A stretch of 64,000 bases of DNA. Origin: Streptomyces sp. HUAS CB01 (GTDB lineage Bacteria > Actinomycetota > Actinomycetes > Streptomycetales > Streptomycetaceae). A program made the position numbers and the translations under genes. The notes beneath the pieces were generated by a model that did no database searches, had not been told where the DNA came from, and saw only the letters and a list, made by a program, of their open reading frames with translations. The stretch covers positions 4,856,001 to 4,920,000 of the forward strand of contig NZ_CP129137.1 in the NCBI RefSeq assembly GCF_030406905.1, in the 5' to 3' direction. Positions 53,832-62,325 of this stretch are shown here, one piece after another; position 1 is the first letter of the stretch; the number at the start of each line of letters is the position of its first letter.

Positions 53832-54497
53832 GTGATCCGGGTAATGGTGGTCGACGACGAGGCCCTGATCCGCACGGGCTTCCAGCACATCCTCGACGCG
53901 GCCGACGACATCGAGGTCGTGGCCGCGGTCCTCGGCGCCGACGCGGTCAGGACCGCCGAGGAGGCCCGCCCCGACGTCGTGCTGCTCGACATCCGGATGC
54001 CGGACGTCGACGGACTGACGGTCCTCGCCGGCCTCCGCCGCCTGCCGCACCCTCCGGTCGTCGCCATGCTCACGACGTTCGACATGGACGAGTACGTGGC
54101 GACGGCGCTGCGCGCGGGCGCCGCCGGCTTCCTCCTCAAGGACACCGACCCCGAGGGACTGCCGTTCCTGGTGCGGACCCTCGCCGACGGCGGAACCGTC
54201 CTGTCGTCCAAGGTCACCAGGACCGTCGTGGACGGCTACCTCGACGCGGGCCCCGAGCAGACCGCCGTGCGCGGCGTCGCCCGGCTGACCGAGCGGGAGC
54301 GCGCCGTACTCGTACTGATCGCCCAGGGGCTGTCCAACGCCGACATCGCCGCCCGGATGCACCTCGGCACCGGCACGGTGAAGGACCACGTCAGCGCCAT
54401 CCTCACCAAGCTCGAAGTGGCCGGCCGCGTCCAGGCAGCCCTGTTCGCCGAGCGGGCGGGCCTGCTCAGGCCGCCCCGGGACCAGGAGGCACCATGA
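53832..54497 (+). CDS. NarL/DesR-type response regulator
   Basis: 221 residues from GTG 53832. The receiver domain has VMVVDDEALIRTGFQHIL, phospho-acceptor Asp53 in VVLLDIRMPDVDG and GFLLKDTDPE. The LuxR-type helix-turn-helix reads LTERERAVLVLIAQGLSNAD and GTVKDHVSAILTKL. Its stop overlaps the kinase start as ATGA. No SD site is evident. The regulated genes are unknown. Confidence 0.92.
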   Translation: MIRVMVVDDEALIRTGFQHILDAADDIEVVAAVLGADAVRTAEEARPDVVLLDIRMPDVDGLTVLAGLRRLPHPPVVAMLTTFDMDEYVATALRAGAAGFLLKDTDPEGLPFLVRTLADGGTVLSSKVTRTVVDGYLDAGPEQTAVRGVARLTERERAVLVLIAQGLSNADIAARMHLGTGTVKDHVSAILTKLEVAGRVQAALFAERAGLLRPPRDQEAP

Positions 54498-55726
54498 CCT
54501 CCCGCCGCGTACCCGCGCCCGTGATGGACGCCGCGCTGGTCGTGGTCGCCCTGCTCGACGTCTGGGTCAACGTCACCGCCGCCGAGCCGCTGCGCCTCGG
54601 CTTCGCCCTGGCCGCCGCGTTGGCCCTGGCGCTGCGCCGCCGGGTGCCGCTGCTCGTCTTCCTGATCGCCCTGCCCGCCGTCGCCCTGAACGACGCGATC
54701 TTCGCCGGGCTGGCCGCGCTCTACACCCTCTCCTCGCTCTCCCGACGGCGAATCCTGCTCGCGGCCTGTGCCCTGGCCTTCACGGTCTGCGACATGACCT
54801 CGTTGCCGTCCCCGGACCTCGACCTGACGAAGACGGCCACCTTCATCACCCTCGGCTACACCGCCGCCACTGCGGTCGCCCCCGTCTTCCTCGGCCAGCT
54901 CGTCCAGACCCGGCGCGACCTCTCGCTGCGGCTGACGGAGATCTCCGAGGCCCGGGACCACGAACGGCTGCTGACCACCCAGACCGTCCTGGCCAAGGAA
55001 CGCGCCCAGCTCGCCCGCGAGATGCACGACGTGGTCTCCCACCAGGTCAGCCTGATCGCCGTACGGGCCGGCGCGCTCCAGGTCGGCACCCGCGACCCCG
55101 AGGTGAGGGAGGCCGCGAGCACGATCCGGAAACTGAGCGTGCAGACCCTGGACGAGCTGCGCCACATGGTCAGCGTCCTGCGCGCGTCCGGCGGGCGGCC
55201 CGCCGAACTCACCCCCCAGCCGTCCCTCGCGGACCTCCAGCGACTCGTCGACGGCAGTGGCATCCAGGCCGAGCTGCACACGGAGCTGCCGCAGCCCGCA
55301 CCTCCCGGACCGGCCGGCGGACCCGCATCCGGACCGCCCACCGGGCCGGCACCCGAACCCCCCGGGCCCGCGTCCGGCCAGGACGCCGGCGCCCCCCGCC
55401 CCGCCGGGACGCACGTCACCGACGGGCTTCCGCCGACCGTCCAGCGCGCCATCTACCGCACCGTCCAGGAGGCACTCACCAACGTCCGCAAGCACGCGCC
55501 GGGTGCCACCGCGCTGGTCCGGGTGGGGCGCGACGGCGGCGCGGTCCGCGTCACGGTCACCAACACGGCCCCGACCCGGCCCGCCCTGCCCCTCCCCAGC
55601 GCCCACTACGGCCTCGTGAGCCTGCGCCAGCGCGCCGAGCTCCTGGGCGGCACGGTCGACTCGGGCCCGACGGCGGACGGCGGCTACGAACTACGACTGG
55701 AGCTCCCGGTGCAGGGCAACGCCTGA
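54494..55726 (+). CDS. DesK/NarX-type sensor histidine kinase
   Basis: 410 residues, coupled to the regulator by ATGA. Four to five N-terminal membrane helices (about residues 10-140) with short loops, then the HisKA_3 motif AREMHDVVSHQVSLIAVRAG with phospho-acceptor His178, and a HATPase_c domain with TVQEALTNVRKHAPG and GLVSLRQRAELLGG. Between the two catalytic parts lies a Pro/Gly/Ala-rich, low-complexity insertion of about 40 residues (about 265-305) that is unusual for the family. The short loops point to sensing within the membrane. Confidence 0.92.
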   Translation: MTSRRVPAPVMDAALVVVALLDVWVNVTAAEPLRLGFALAAALALALRRRVPLLVFLIALPAVALNDAIFAGLAALYTLSSLSRRRILLAACALAFTVCDMTSLPSPDLDLTKTATFITLGYTAATAVAPVFLGQLVQTRRDLSLRLTEISEARDHERLLTTQTVLAKERAQLAREMHDVVSHQVSLIAVRAGALQVGTRDPEVREAASTIRKLSVQTLDELRHMVSVLRASGGRPAELTPQPSLADLQRLVDGSGIQAELHTELPQPAPPGPAGGPASGPPTGPAPEPPGPASGQDAGAPRPAGTHVTDGLPPTVQRAIYRTVQEALTNVRKHAPGATALVRVGRDGGAVRVTVTNTAPTRPALPLPSAHYGLVSLRQRAELLGGTVDSGPTADGGYELRLELPVQGNA

Positions 55727-55824
55727 AGTCCGTGATGTCCTGCGGAACGTGTGCGCGAGGGGCGGGCCCGACGGTCGCCGGGCCCGCCAGAGCGCTGCGA
55801 GCAGCGAGGGGTCGAGCTGGGCGT

Positions 55825-56490
55825 TCACCCCTCGGCCCGGGCCACACCCACCGGGCAGGAGACCCCCGTCCCGCCGATGCCGCAGTAGCCCGCCGGGTTC
55901 TTGTCGAGGTACTGCTGGTGGTAGTCCTCCGCCGGGTAGAAGGTCCGGCCCTCGGCGGGCAGGATCTCCGTCGTGATCGTGCCGTGGCCCGCGCCCGTCA
56001 GCACCTTCTGGTACGCGGCGCGGGAGGCCTCCGCGGCCTCGGCCTGGGCCGGTGTGTGGGTGTGGATCGCCGAGCGGTACTGGGTGCCCACGTCGTTGCC
56101 CTGGCGGAAGCCCTGGGTCGGGTCGTGGGCCTCCCAGAAGACCTTCAGCAGCTGTTCGTAGGTGACGACCGACGGGTCGTACACGACGCGCACGGCCTCC
56201 GTGTGCCCGGTCAGGCCGGAGCAGACCTCTTCGTACGTCGGGTTCGGTGTGTAGCCGCCCTGGTAGCCGACGAGCGTGGTCCACACGCCCTCGGTCCGCC
56301 AGAAGACGCGCTCGGCGCCCCAGAAACAGCCCAGTCCGAAGTCGGCGACCGCCAGGCCCTCGGGGTAGGGACCGAGGAGCGGGTTGCCGAGGACGGTGTG
56401 CCGGGCGGGGACCTCGAACTCGGGGGTTTCGCGACCGCGCAGGGCCTGGGCGGGGGTGGGCAGCTCAGGGACGCGGCGGTTCAGGAACAT
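55825..56490 (-). CDS. msrA: Peptide methionine sulfoxide reductase A
   Basis: 221 residues from ATG 56490, with GGAGGAG about six bases upstream. The catalytic motif [13 protein letters not shown] (Cys55), the following [20 protein letters not shown] and [20 protein letters not shown] are canonical, and [14 protein letters not shown] near the C-terminus supplies a recycling Cys. It reduces methionine-S-sulfoxide in damaged proteins. Cytoplasmic. Confidence 0.95.
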   Translation of the reverse strand: MFLNRRVPELPTPAQALRGRETPEFEVPARHTVLGNPLLGPYPEGLAVADFGLGCFWGAERVFWRTEGVWTTLVGYQGGYTPNPTYEEVCSGLTGHTEAVRVVYDPSVVTYEQLLKVFWEAHDPTQGFRQGNDVGTQYRSAIHTHTPAQAEAAEASRAAYQKVLTGAGHGTITTEILPAEGRTFYPAEDYHQQYLDKNPAGYCGIGGTGVSCPVGVARAEG

Positions 56491-56533
56491 GCGAATCTCC
56501 TCCGGGAGTGGTTGCACTGGTCAGAACGCACTC

Positions 56534-56562
56534 AGGGCCCGCGGGATTCCCCCGCGGGCCCT
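56534..56562. terminator. Hairpin between genes 56593-57699 and msrA
   Basis: Perfect 12-base arms (56534-56545 and 56551-56562), 31 bases downstream of the gene ending at 56593 on the minus strand. It should separate that transcript from msrA. Confidence 0.75.
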
Positions 56563-56592
56563 GTGCGGGCGGCCGTCGGGCCGTCCGTTTCG

Positions 56593-57699
56593 TCAGTGCG
56601 GCAGCGTCGCCGGGCTGCCGCCGTTCGCCTCGTAGCCCGCGACCGCGAGCGCCCGGTAGACCGTGTACTCGCCGGCCGGGTCGCTGCCGTGGGTCCAGGG
56701 CAGGGCCCCGACGTGGCCGTCGACGTGGACCAGCTGGTGCATGGCTTCGGCCCAGCGCTCGGACCGGACCAGGAAGAAGATCAGCAGATGGCGCACATGG
56801 GGGAGGACCGGGTCGTTCGCGGACGCGTGGTGCGCCGCGTGCAGCGCGCCCTCCACGGCCTTGGTGACGACCGCGCTCTGGTAGAAGCCGGAGACCAGGT
56901 TGACCTCGGGCAGGTGCTCGAACACGGCGAACAGCGGCAGTGCGGACAGCAGCGAGCCCTGGGGCGCGCGGGCCGCCGAGGTGGTCGCGAAGTGGTCGGC
57001 CTCCTCCCGCGAGCCGTGCCACTTCTCGCACCAGTAGTGCAGGGCCGCGAGGTGGGCGCCCATGTGCGCGGGGGCGCGGTCGATCACCTTGGCCCACAGC
57101 TGGTCGAACTGCTCGTGGGAGTAGCCGAGCCCGCGGGCCACGGCCAGTTCCACGATGTACGGGACGGGGTCGCCCGGTGCCAGCAGGGCGGCCTCCCCGC
57201 AGACCGTGCGGGCCTCCTCCAGGATGATCCGGAAGTCGTCGCTGCCGACGCCGCCGGAGGACCGCCAGGCCTGCTGCACCAGGAACTCCGCGTGGACGGC
57301 GGCGCCGCCCGCGTCCTTGGGCGACTCGGACCGCCAGGCGCGCAGCCACGATCCGCCGGTCCCGGGCTGGTGCTGGAGCTCCAGCGACGCGGCGCCCGCG
57401 AACGCCTGCACGCGCTGCCAGCGGCGCTCGCCCTCCTTCTCCGTGCCGGCGAGCAGCTGCGACGCCGCCCGCCAGTCCTGGGTGCGCTGCACCAGGTCGA
57501 GTACGTCGAGGAGGTCCTGGTCGGGCCCGGGCAGCCGCAGGTCGAGCTCCTCCTGGCGTACGAATCCGTAGGCGGCGGGGTCGGCGGCGTCCGGTGAACC
57601 GGGCGCGACCTGTCGTACGGCGTGGCGGCGGCGCATCACGAACGGGCCGATCGCCGCGGCCAGCAGGCCCAGCGCGATCAGGAACCAGAGAATCTCCAT
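56593..57699 (-). CDS. Membrane-anchored protein of unknown function
   Basis: 368 residues from ATG 57699. One N-terminal helix (about residues 3-22, LWFLIALGLLAAAIGPFVM) followed by a basic segment puts the rest in the cytoplasm. The soluble part is helix-rich with repeated helical pairs (WRAASQLLAGTEKEGERRWQ, AHLAALHYWCEKWHGSREEA, LPEVNLVSGFYQSAVVTKAV), resembling a solenoid of TPR-like repeats. No catalytic motif is recognised; conserved in Streptomyces as far as I recall. Confidence 0.7.
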   Translation of the reverse strand: MEILWFLIALGLLAAAIGPFVMRRRHAVRQVAPGSPDAADPAAYGFVRQEELDLRLPGPDQDLLDVLDLVQRTQDWRAASQLLAGTEKEGERRWQRVQAFAGAASLELQHQPGTGGSWLRAWRSESPKDAGGAAVHAEFLVQQAWRSSGGVGSDDFRIILEEARTVCGEAALLAPGDPVPYIVELAVARGLGYSHEQFDQLWAKVIDRAPAHMGAHLAALHYWCEKWHGSREEADHFATTSAARAPQGSLLSALPLFAVFEHLPEVNLVSGFYQSAVVTKAVEGALHAAHHASANDPVLPHVRHLLIFFLVRSERWAEAMHQLVHVDGHVGALPWTHGSDPAGEYTVYRALAVAGYEANGGSPATLPH

Positions 57700-57782
57700 G
57701 AGGCCATTGTCCCGGACAGTGATGCGGTGGGAACCGGCCGGGGAGCGCCCCGCGGCCCGGCGGGGGACTACGCTCGGGTCGC

Positions 57783-58931
57783 ATGAGCGACCAGCACAGT
57801 TTCGAGACCCTCGCCATCCACGCGGGCAACACCGCCGACCCGCTGACCGGCGCTGTCGTCCCGCCGATCTACCAGGTGTCCACCTACAAGCAGGACGGTG
57901 TGGGCGGTCTGCGCGGCGGTTACGAGTACAGCCGCAGCGCCAACCCGACCCGCACGGCGCTGGAGGAGAACCTGGCGGCGCTGGAGGGCGGCCGCCGCGG
58001 CCTCGCCTTCGCCTCCGGGCTCGCCGCCGAGGACTGCCTGCTGCGCGCGCTTCTGGTGCCGGGCGACCACGTCGTGATCCCGAACGACGCCTACGGCGGC
58101 ACGTTCCGGCTGTTCGCCAAGGTGGTGCAGCGCTGGGGCGTGGAGTACTCGGTGGCGGACACCTCCGACCCCGCCTCCGTGCGTGCGGCCCTCACCGACC
58201 GTACGAAGGTGATCTGGGTCGAGACGCCGTCCAACCCGCTGCTCGGCATCACCGACGTCGCGGCCGTGGCGGACATCGCCCGTACGGCCGGGGCGAGGCT
58301 CGTCGTGGACAACACCTTCGCCAGCCCGTACCTGCAGCAGCCCCTGGCGCTGGGTGCGGACGTGGTGGTGCACTCGCTCACCAAGTACATGGGCGGCCAC
58401 TCGGACGTCGTGGGCGGGGCGCTGGTCACGGCCGACGCCGGCCTCGGTGAGGAGCTGGCGTACCACCAGAACGCGATGGGTGCGGTGGCCGGGCCGTTCG
58501 ACTCGTGGATCGTGCTGCGGGGCATCAAGACCCTCGCCGTGCGGATGGACCGCCACAGCGAGAACGCGGCACGGGTCGCGGAGATGCTGAGCGGCCACCC
58601 GAAGGTGACGCGGGTGCTGTACCCGGGGCTGGAGGACCACCCGGGGCACGAGATCGCGGCGAAGCAGATGAGGAACTTCGGCGGGATGGTGTCGTTCCAG
58701 GTCCGGGGCGGCGAGGAGGCGGCCGTGGAGGTCTGCAACCGCGCCGAGCTGTTCACCCTCGGTGAGTCCCTGGGCGGTGTCGAGTCCCTGATCGAGCACC
58801 CGGGCAGGATGACGCACGCCAGCGTCGCCGGTTCCGCGCTGGAGGTCCCGGCCGACCTGGTGCGGCTTTCGGTGGGCATCGAGTCGGCGGACGATCTGCT
58901 GGCCGATCTTCAGCAGGCGCTGGGCGGGTGA
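57783..58931 (+). CDS. Cystathionine gamma-synthase/lyase
   Basis: 382 residues from ATG 57783. This is a Cys/Met-metabolism PLP enzyme: YEYSRSANPTRTALEENLAA, ASGLAAEDCLLRALLVPGDH, PSNPLLGITDVAAVA, DNTFASPYLQQPL and the PLP Lys201 in VVHSLTKYMGGHSDVVGG. It is annotated as cystathionine gamma-synthase (homocysteine pathway) or gamma-lyase (reverse transsulfuration) in actinobacteria, which sequence alone does not separate. The 83-base upstream gap has no room for a S-box riboswitch. Confidence 0.9.
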   Translation: MSDQHSFETLAIHAGNTADPLTGAVVPPIYQVSTYKQDGVGGLRGGYEYSRSANPTRTALEENLAALEGGRRGLAFASGLAAEDCLLRALLVPGDHVVIPNDAYGGTFRLFAKVVQRWGVEYSVADTSDPASVRAALTDRTKVIWVETPSNPLLGITDVAAVADIARTAGARLVVDNTFASPYLQQPLALGADVVVHSLTKYMGGHSDVVGGALVTADAGLGEELAYHQNAMGAVAGPFDSWIVLRGIKTLAVRMDRHSENAARVAEMLSGHPKVTRVLYPGLEDHPGHEIAAKQMRNFGGMVSFQVRGGEEAAVEVCNRAELFTLGESLGGVESLIEHPGRMTHASVAGSALEVPADLVRLSVGIESADDLLADLQQALGG

Positions 58932-59138
58932 GCGGCGGGGCCGCGTGTCGGGGCGGCGCGTCCGGGGGCTTCCGCTCCCCGTGCGCTCCCGGGCACGCGG
59001 CCCGTTCGTGCGGAGCCGTCGAACGGCTCGTTGTACGGCCCGCGCCCCGCTGAACGGCCCGTCGTGCCCGGGCTCAGGTGGCCCCGTACGCGGCCGCGTG
59101 CGCGAGTGGGCGTGCGGGGCAGGCGATGTGACGGTGCG

Positions 59139-59330
59139 TCAGGCGCTGACCTTCTCGTCCTCGAGCATTCCGCGGATCTGCTCGCGGAGTTCGGGCGACT
59201 CGGCGTGGCCGTGGACGGAGACGGCGTGGTCGGTGGCGGCCCGCAGGACTTCGTCCTCCTCGCCCGAGATGGTGAGCGTGCAGCCCGTCTCACTCGGGAA
59301 CTTGCGGCAGTCGGCAACTTTTCTGGTCAT
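59139..59330 (-). CDS. DUF1059 small protein
   Basis: 63 residues from ATG 59330, with GGAGG seven bases upstream. VADCRKFPSETGCTLTISGE is the DUF1059 N-terminus with its two conserved Cys, followed by EVLRAATDHAVSVHGH and a C-terminal helix. Small cytosolic protein of unknown function. Confidence 0.85.
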   Translation of the reverse strand: MTRKVADCRKFPSETGCTLTISGEEDEVLRAATDHAVSVHGHAESPELREQIRGMLEDEKVSA

Positions 59331-59393
59331 GGCGACCTCCTGGTGCTGAGTGTTGCGCCGCTGATTCCAGGATAGGTCCGGACGGTCCCGGCC

Positions 59394-59645
59394 TCACCAG
59401 CCGTCGATCTCCGGGGTCGTCGCCGAGGGCGGTACGACCCACGGCTCGACGGCGACCGCCCACATCGCGAAGGCGATCGCGGCCACCGCCAGCAGCACCC
59501 ACCCCACGTGGTGGAGCGTGCGGCGTCGGCGGCGCAGCCGGACGCCGCGGCGTGCGGCCCGGACGTGCAGATCGGCCGGCACGAGCGGGTGCGGGACGTC
59601 CAGCATCCGCCGGACCTCCTCCTCCTTGCGTCCCGGGCGGCTCAT
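59394..59645 (-). CDS. Small membrane protein coupled to a sigma-like gene
   Basis: 83 residues; ATG 59645 overlaps the upstream stop as ATGA. The basic N-terminal half (HVRAARRGVRLRRRRRTLHH) faces the cytoplasm, and one hydrophobic helix follows (WVLLAVAAIAFAMWAVAVEP), with a short external tail. No zinc-binding anti-sigma motif is present. Its coupling to a sigma-like protein suggests an anti-sigma or anchoring role, by context only. Confidence 0.6.
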   Translation of the reverse strand: MSRPGRKEEEVRRMLDVPHPLVPADLHVRAARRGVRLRRRRRTLHHVGWVLLAVAAIAFAMWAVAVEPWVVPPSATTPEIDGW

Positions 59646-60157
59646 GGAGTGTCCGCCCGGTGGCCCGTCCAGCTCGGTGCGCGCAGCCGCGGCGGCCGGG
59701 TGCTGCGCAGCAGGGAGACCGCGCGGGTGCCGAGCGTACGCACCCGCTCCACCGGCAGCCCGAGCAGCGCGGCCGTCTGCTCCTCCGGTACGCCCTCGTA
59801 CAGCCGCAGGACCACGACGAGCCGCTCCTGCGGACCGAGCCGGGCCAGTACCCCGCGCTCCGCGCCGGTGTCCCAGGTGCGGGAGCGGCGGTGCAGTCGC
59901 CAGGCGCTGCGTGCGAAGCGGGTGACGAGCTCCTGGCGGGTGCGGTCGTACGGGTCCTCGCCCCGCAGCCGGTCCCATTCCGCGTACACATGGGCCAGCG
60001 CGCCGACCAGCAGCCGCTGTGCCCGGGGGCAGCGGTCGGAGGGCTCGGCGGTCAGCAGGGTGGCGACGTGCAGCAGCCGGCCGCCTGCGCCCGCGACGAA
60101 GGCCTCGAACTCGCGGGTGCGGCGACCGGCGAGGGTGGACTCCCGGCTCTCGCGCAC
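59642..60157 (-). CDS. Diverged ECF sigma factor (SigE-family-like)
   Basis: 171 residues from GTG 60157. Region 2 is weak: FEAFVAGAGGRLLHVATLLT aligns with the start of region 2.1 of short SigE-family proteins, but the D-A-E-D-L motif is replaced by DRCPRAQRLL. Region 4 is clearer: LGPQERLVVVLRLYEGVPEE and TAALLGLPVERVRTLGTRAV. The short length and the ATGA-coupled membrane protein make it a plausible membrane-tethered sigma system. The call is moderate. Confidence 0.6.
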   Translation of the reverse strand: MRESRESTLAGRRTREFEAFVAGAGGRLLHVATLLTAEPSDRCPRAQRLLVGALAHVYAEWDRLRGEDPYDRTRQELVTRFARSAWRLHRRSRTWDTGAERGVLARLGPQERLVVVLRLYEGVPEEQTAALLGLPVERVRTLGTRAVSLLRSTRPPRLRAPSWTGHRADTP

Positions 60158-60188
60158 GTCCTCATATCAAGGCAGCCGGCGGCCCCGG

Positions 60189-60701
60189 TCAAGAGGTCGG
60201 GGACGGCTCCGTCGCCTCCGCGGGCAGTCCGGCCTGCCGGGCGGAGAGCGCCGAGTTGAATCGCGTGAGCAGCGTGCAGAACGACTCCCGCTCCTCCGGG
60301 GTCCAGCCGTCGGTCACCTGGGCCATCAGTTCCCGCCGCGAGGAGCGGACCTCCTCCAGGCGGGCCTGGCCGCGCGGCGACAGTTGCAGCACGACGGCAC
60401 GGCCGTCCTCCGGGTGGGAGGTGCGCTTCACCAGGCCCGTGTCGACGAGCGGCGCGACCTGGCGGGTGACGGTCGAGGAGTCGATGCCCATGCCTGCCGC
60501 GAGGGCCTTGACTCCCATCGGGCCTTCCTGGTCGAGCCGGTTGAGCAGCAGATAGGCGGCGCGGTCCATCGAGTTGCGCACCTGGCCGACGCCGCCCAGC
60601 CGCGTCTGCTCGGCTCTGCGGGCGAAGACGGCCACCTGGTGCTGGAGGGCATCGAGGAGACCGGCGTCAAGATCAGTCGTCATGTCCTGAGATGTGGGCA
60701 T
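60189..60701 (-). CDS. MarR-family transcriptional regulator
   Basis: 170 residues from ATG 60701 (ATG 60683 also possible). The winged helix domain reads AAYLLLNRLDQEGPMGVKAL, GIDSSTVTRQVAPLVDTGLV and RTSHPEDGRAVVLQLSPRGQ, typical of MarR proteins. It is divergent from threonine dehydratase across a 147-base gap. Regulated genes and ligand are unknown. Confidence 0.9.
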   Translation of the reverse strand: MPTSQDMTTDLDAGLLDALQHQVAVFARRAEQTRLGGVGQVRNSMDRAAYLLLNRLDQEGPMGVKALAAGMGIDSSTVTRQVAPLVDTGLVKRTSHPEDGRAVVLQLSPRGQARLEEVRSSRRELMAQVTDGWTPEERESFCTLLTRFNSALSARQAGLPAEATEPSPTS

Positions 60702-60848
60702 GGCTGCGGGGGGCTCTCTCGTGCGGTGGTCGGTTGGTGGGGGACAGAGTACGCGGAGGCGGGCGGGTGCGTACCGGCCCTGGGGAAACTGTGGACGACC
60801 GGCATCCCGGGACCGCCGTCAGGCCGCTGAGCTGCGAGACTTGCTGTC

Positions 60849-62078
60849 ATGAGCTTCCGTACCACTGGCCCCTTTCACCCGGTCATCCTCGACGACGTGC
60901 GAGGCGCCCAGAAGATGCTCTCCGGGGTCGCGCGGCTCACGCCGATGGAAGGCAGCCGCCACCTGTCGGGCCTGGTGGGGTCCCCGGTGCACCTGAAGTG
61001 CGAGAACCTCCAGCGGACGGGTTCGTTCAAGCTGCGCGGCGCCTATGTGCGGATCTCCGGGCTGCGGCCCGAGGAGCGGGCCGCGGGCGTCGTCGCCGCG
61101 TCGGCGGGCAACCACGCGCAGGGCGTCGCGCTCGCGTCCTCCCTGCTGGGCGTGCACTCCACGGTCTTCATGCCGAAGGGGGCTCCGCTGCCGAAGGTCG
61201 CCGCGACCCGGGACTACGGCGCCGATGTGAGGCTCCATGGTCATGTCGTCGACGAGACCCTGGCCGCGGCGCAGGAGTACGCGCACGAGACGGGTGCCGT
61301 GTTCATCCACCCCTTCGACCACCCGGACATCATCGCCGGGCAGGGCACGGTGGGCCTGGAGATCCTCGAGCAGTGCCCGGAGGTGCGGACGATCGTCGTC
61401 GGGGTGGGCGGCGGCGGTCTCGTCGCGGGCATCGCGGTAGCGGTGAAGGCGCTGCGGCCCGATGTGAGGCTGATCGGGGTCCAGGCGGAGGGCTCGGCGG
61501 CGTACCCGCCGTCCCTCGCGGCGGGACGGCCGGTGTCGATCGAGTCCCCGGCGACGATGGCGGACGGCATCAAGGTGGGGCGCCCCGGGGACGTTCCGTA
61601 CGCGCTCGTCGAGGAGCTGGTCGACGATGTGCGCACGGTCTCCGAGGACGCGCTCTCCTCGGCGCTGCTGCTGTGTCTGGAGCGGGCGAAGCTGGTGGTC
61701 GAACCGGCGGGCGCGAGTCCCGTCGCGGCGCTGCTGAGCGACCCGGGGGCGTACGACGGGCCGGTCGTGGCGGTGTTGTCGGGCGGCAACGTGGACCCGC
61801 TGCTGATGCAGCGCATCCTGCGGCACGGCATGGCCGCCGCGGGCCGCTATCTGTCGCTGCGGCTGCGTCTCCCGGACCGGCCCGGGGCGCTGGCGACGCT
61901 GCTGGGGGTGTTGTCAGTGGCGGATGCGAACGTTCTGGACGTGGGGCACGTGCGGACCGACCCCCGGCTGGGTCTGACGGAGGTCGAGGTGGAGCTCCAT
62001 CTGGAGACGAAGGGGCCGGAGCACTGCGCGGAGGTCGGGGCGGCGCTTCGGGAAGCCGGTTATCAGGTGACCGGCTGA
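60849..62078 (+). CDS. ilvA: Threonine dehydratase
   Basis: 409 residues from ATG 60849. PLP Lys61 in RTGSFKLRGAYVR, AASAGNHAQGVALASSLLGV, and the Gly-rich VVGVGGGGLVAGIAVAV mark the fold-type II threonine dehydratase family. A single C-terminal ACT domain (LRLRLPDRPGALATLLGVLS) begins near residue 340. It converts L-threonine to 2-oxobutanoate, a precursor of isoleucine and, through propionyl-CoA, of odd or branched polyketide units. The one-ACT layout is of the 410-residue type seen in many actinobacteria. It could be catabolic. Confidence 0.92.
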   Translation: MSFRTTGPFHPVILDDVRGAQKMLSGVARLTPMEGSRHLSGLVGSPVHLKCENLQRTGSFKLRGAYVRISGLRPEERAAGVVAASAGNHAQGVALASSLLGVHSTVFMPKGAPLPKVAATRDYGADVRLHGHVVDETLAAAQEYAHETGAVFIHPFDHPDIIAGQGTVGLEILEQCPEVRTIVVGVGGGGLVAGIAVAVKALRPDVRLIGVQAEGSAAYPPSLAAGRPVSIESPATMADGIKVGRPGDVPYALVEELVDDVRTVSEDALSSALLLCLERAKLVVEPAGASPVAALLSDPGAYDGPVVAVLSGGNVDPLLMQRILRHGMAAAGRYLSLRLRLPDRPGALATLLGVLSVADANVLDVGHVRTDPRLGLTEVEVELHLETKGPEHCAEVGAALREAGYQVTG

Positions 62079-62180
62079 CGGGCTGTCGGGCTGACCGGCT
62101 GAGCCGGGCACGGGCGGCGCCGAGCGGCACCGGCGGAGTCGCCGGATCCAGGGCCCTCGCAGGGGTTTCCGGGGGGTTGT

Positions 62181-62198
62181 GTATCGCGATGTATCGCG
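62181..62198 (+). promoter_or_regulatory. Direct repeat operator-like element before the ABC transporter operon
   Basis: GTATCGCG occurs at 62181-62188 and 62191-62198, exactly ten bases apart, about 130 bases before ATG 62326. The core ATCGCGAT is itself palindromic. Such repeats in front of export operons are commonly operators; the regulator is not visible in this window. Confidence 0.45.
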
Positions 62199-62325
62199 TT
62201 ACGGTACCGGCCCGGGCCGTAAATTCGCCTGCGCCGGCGGTTGGTGAAATCTAAGCTTGCGCAGCAATCGCCTGAAGTAAGCAAACGATAAACGCAACTG
62301 CCACCACCTGACTGGGAGTACCCAC

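Noticed and set aside
57700..57782. SAM-type riboswitch before the cystathionine gamma-synthase gene
   Set aside because: The gap is only 83 bases and shows no conserved riboswitch core.
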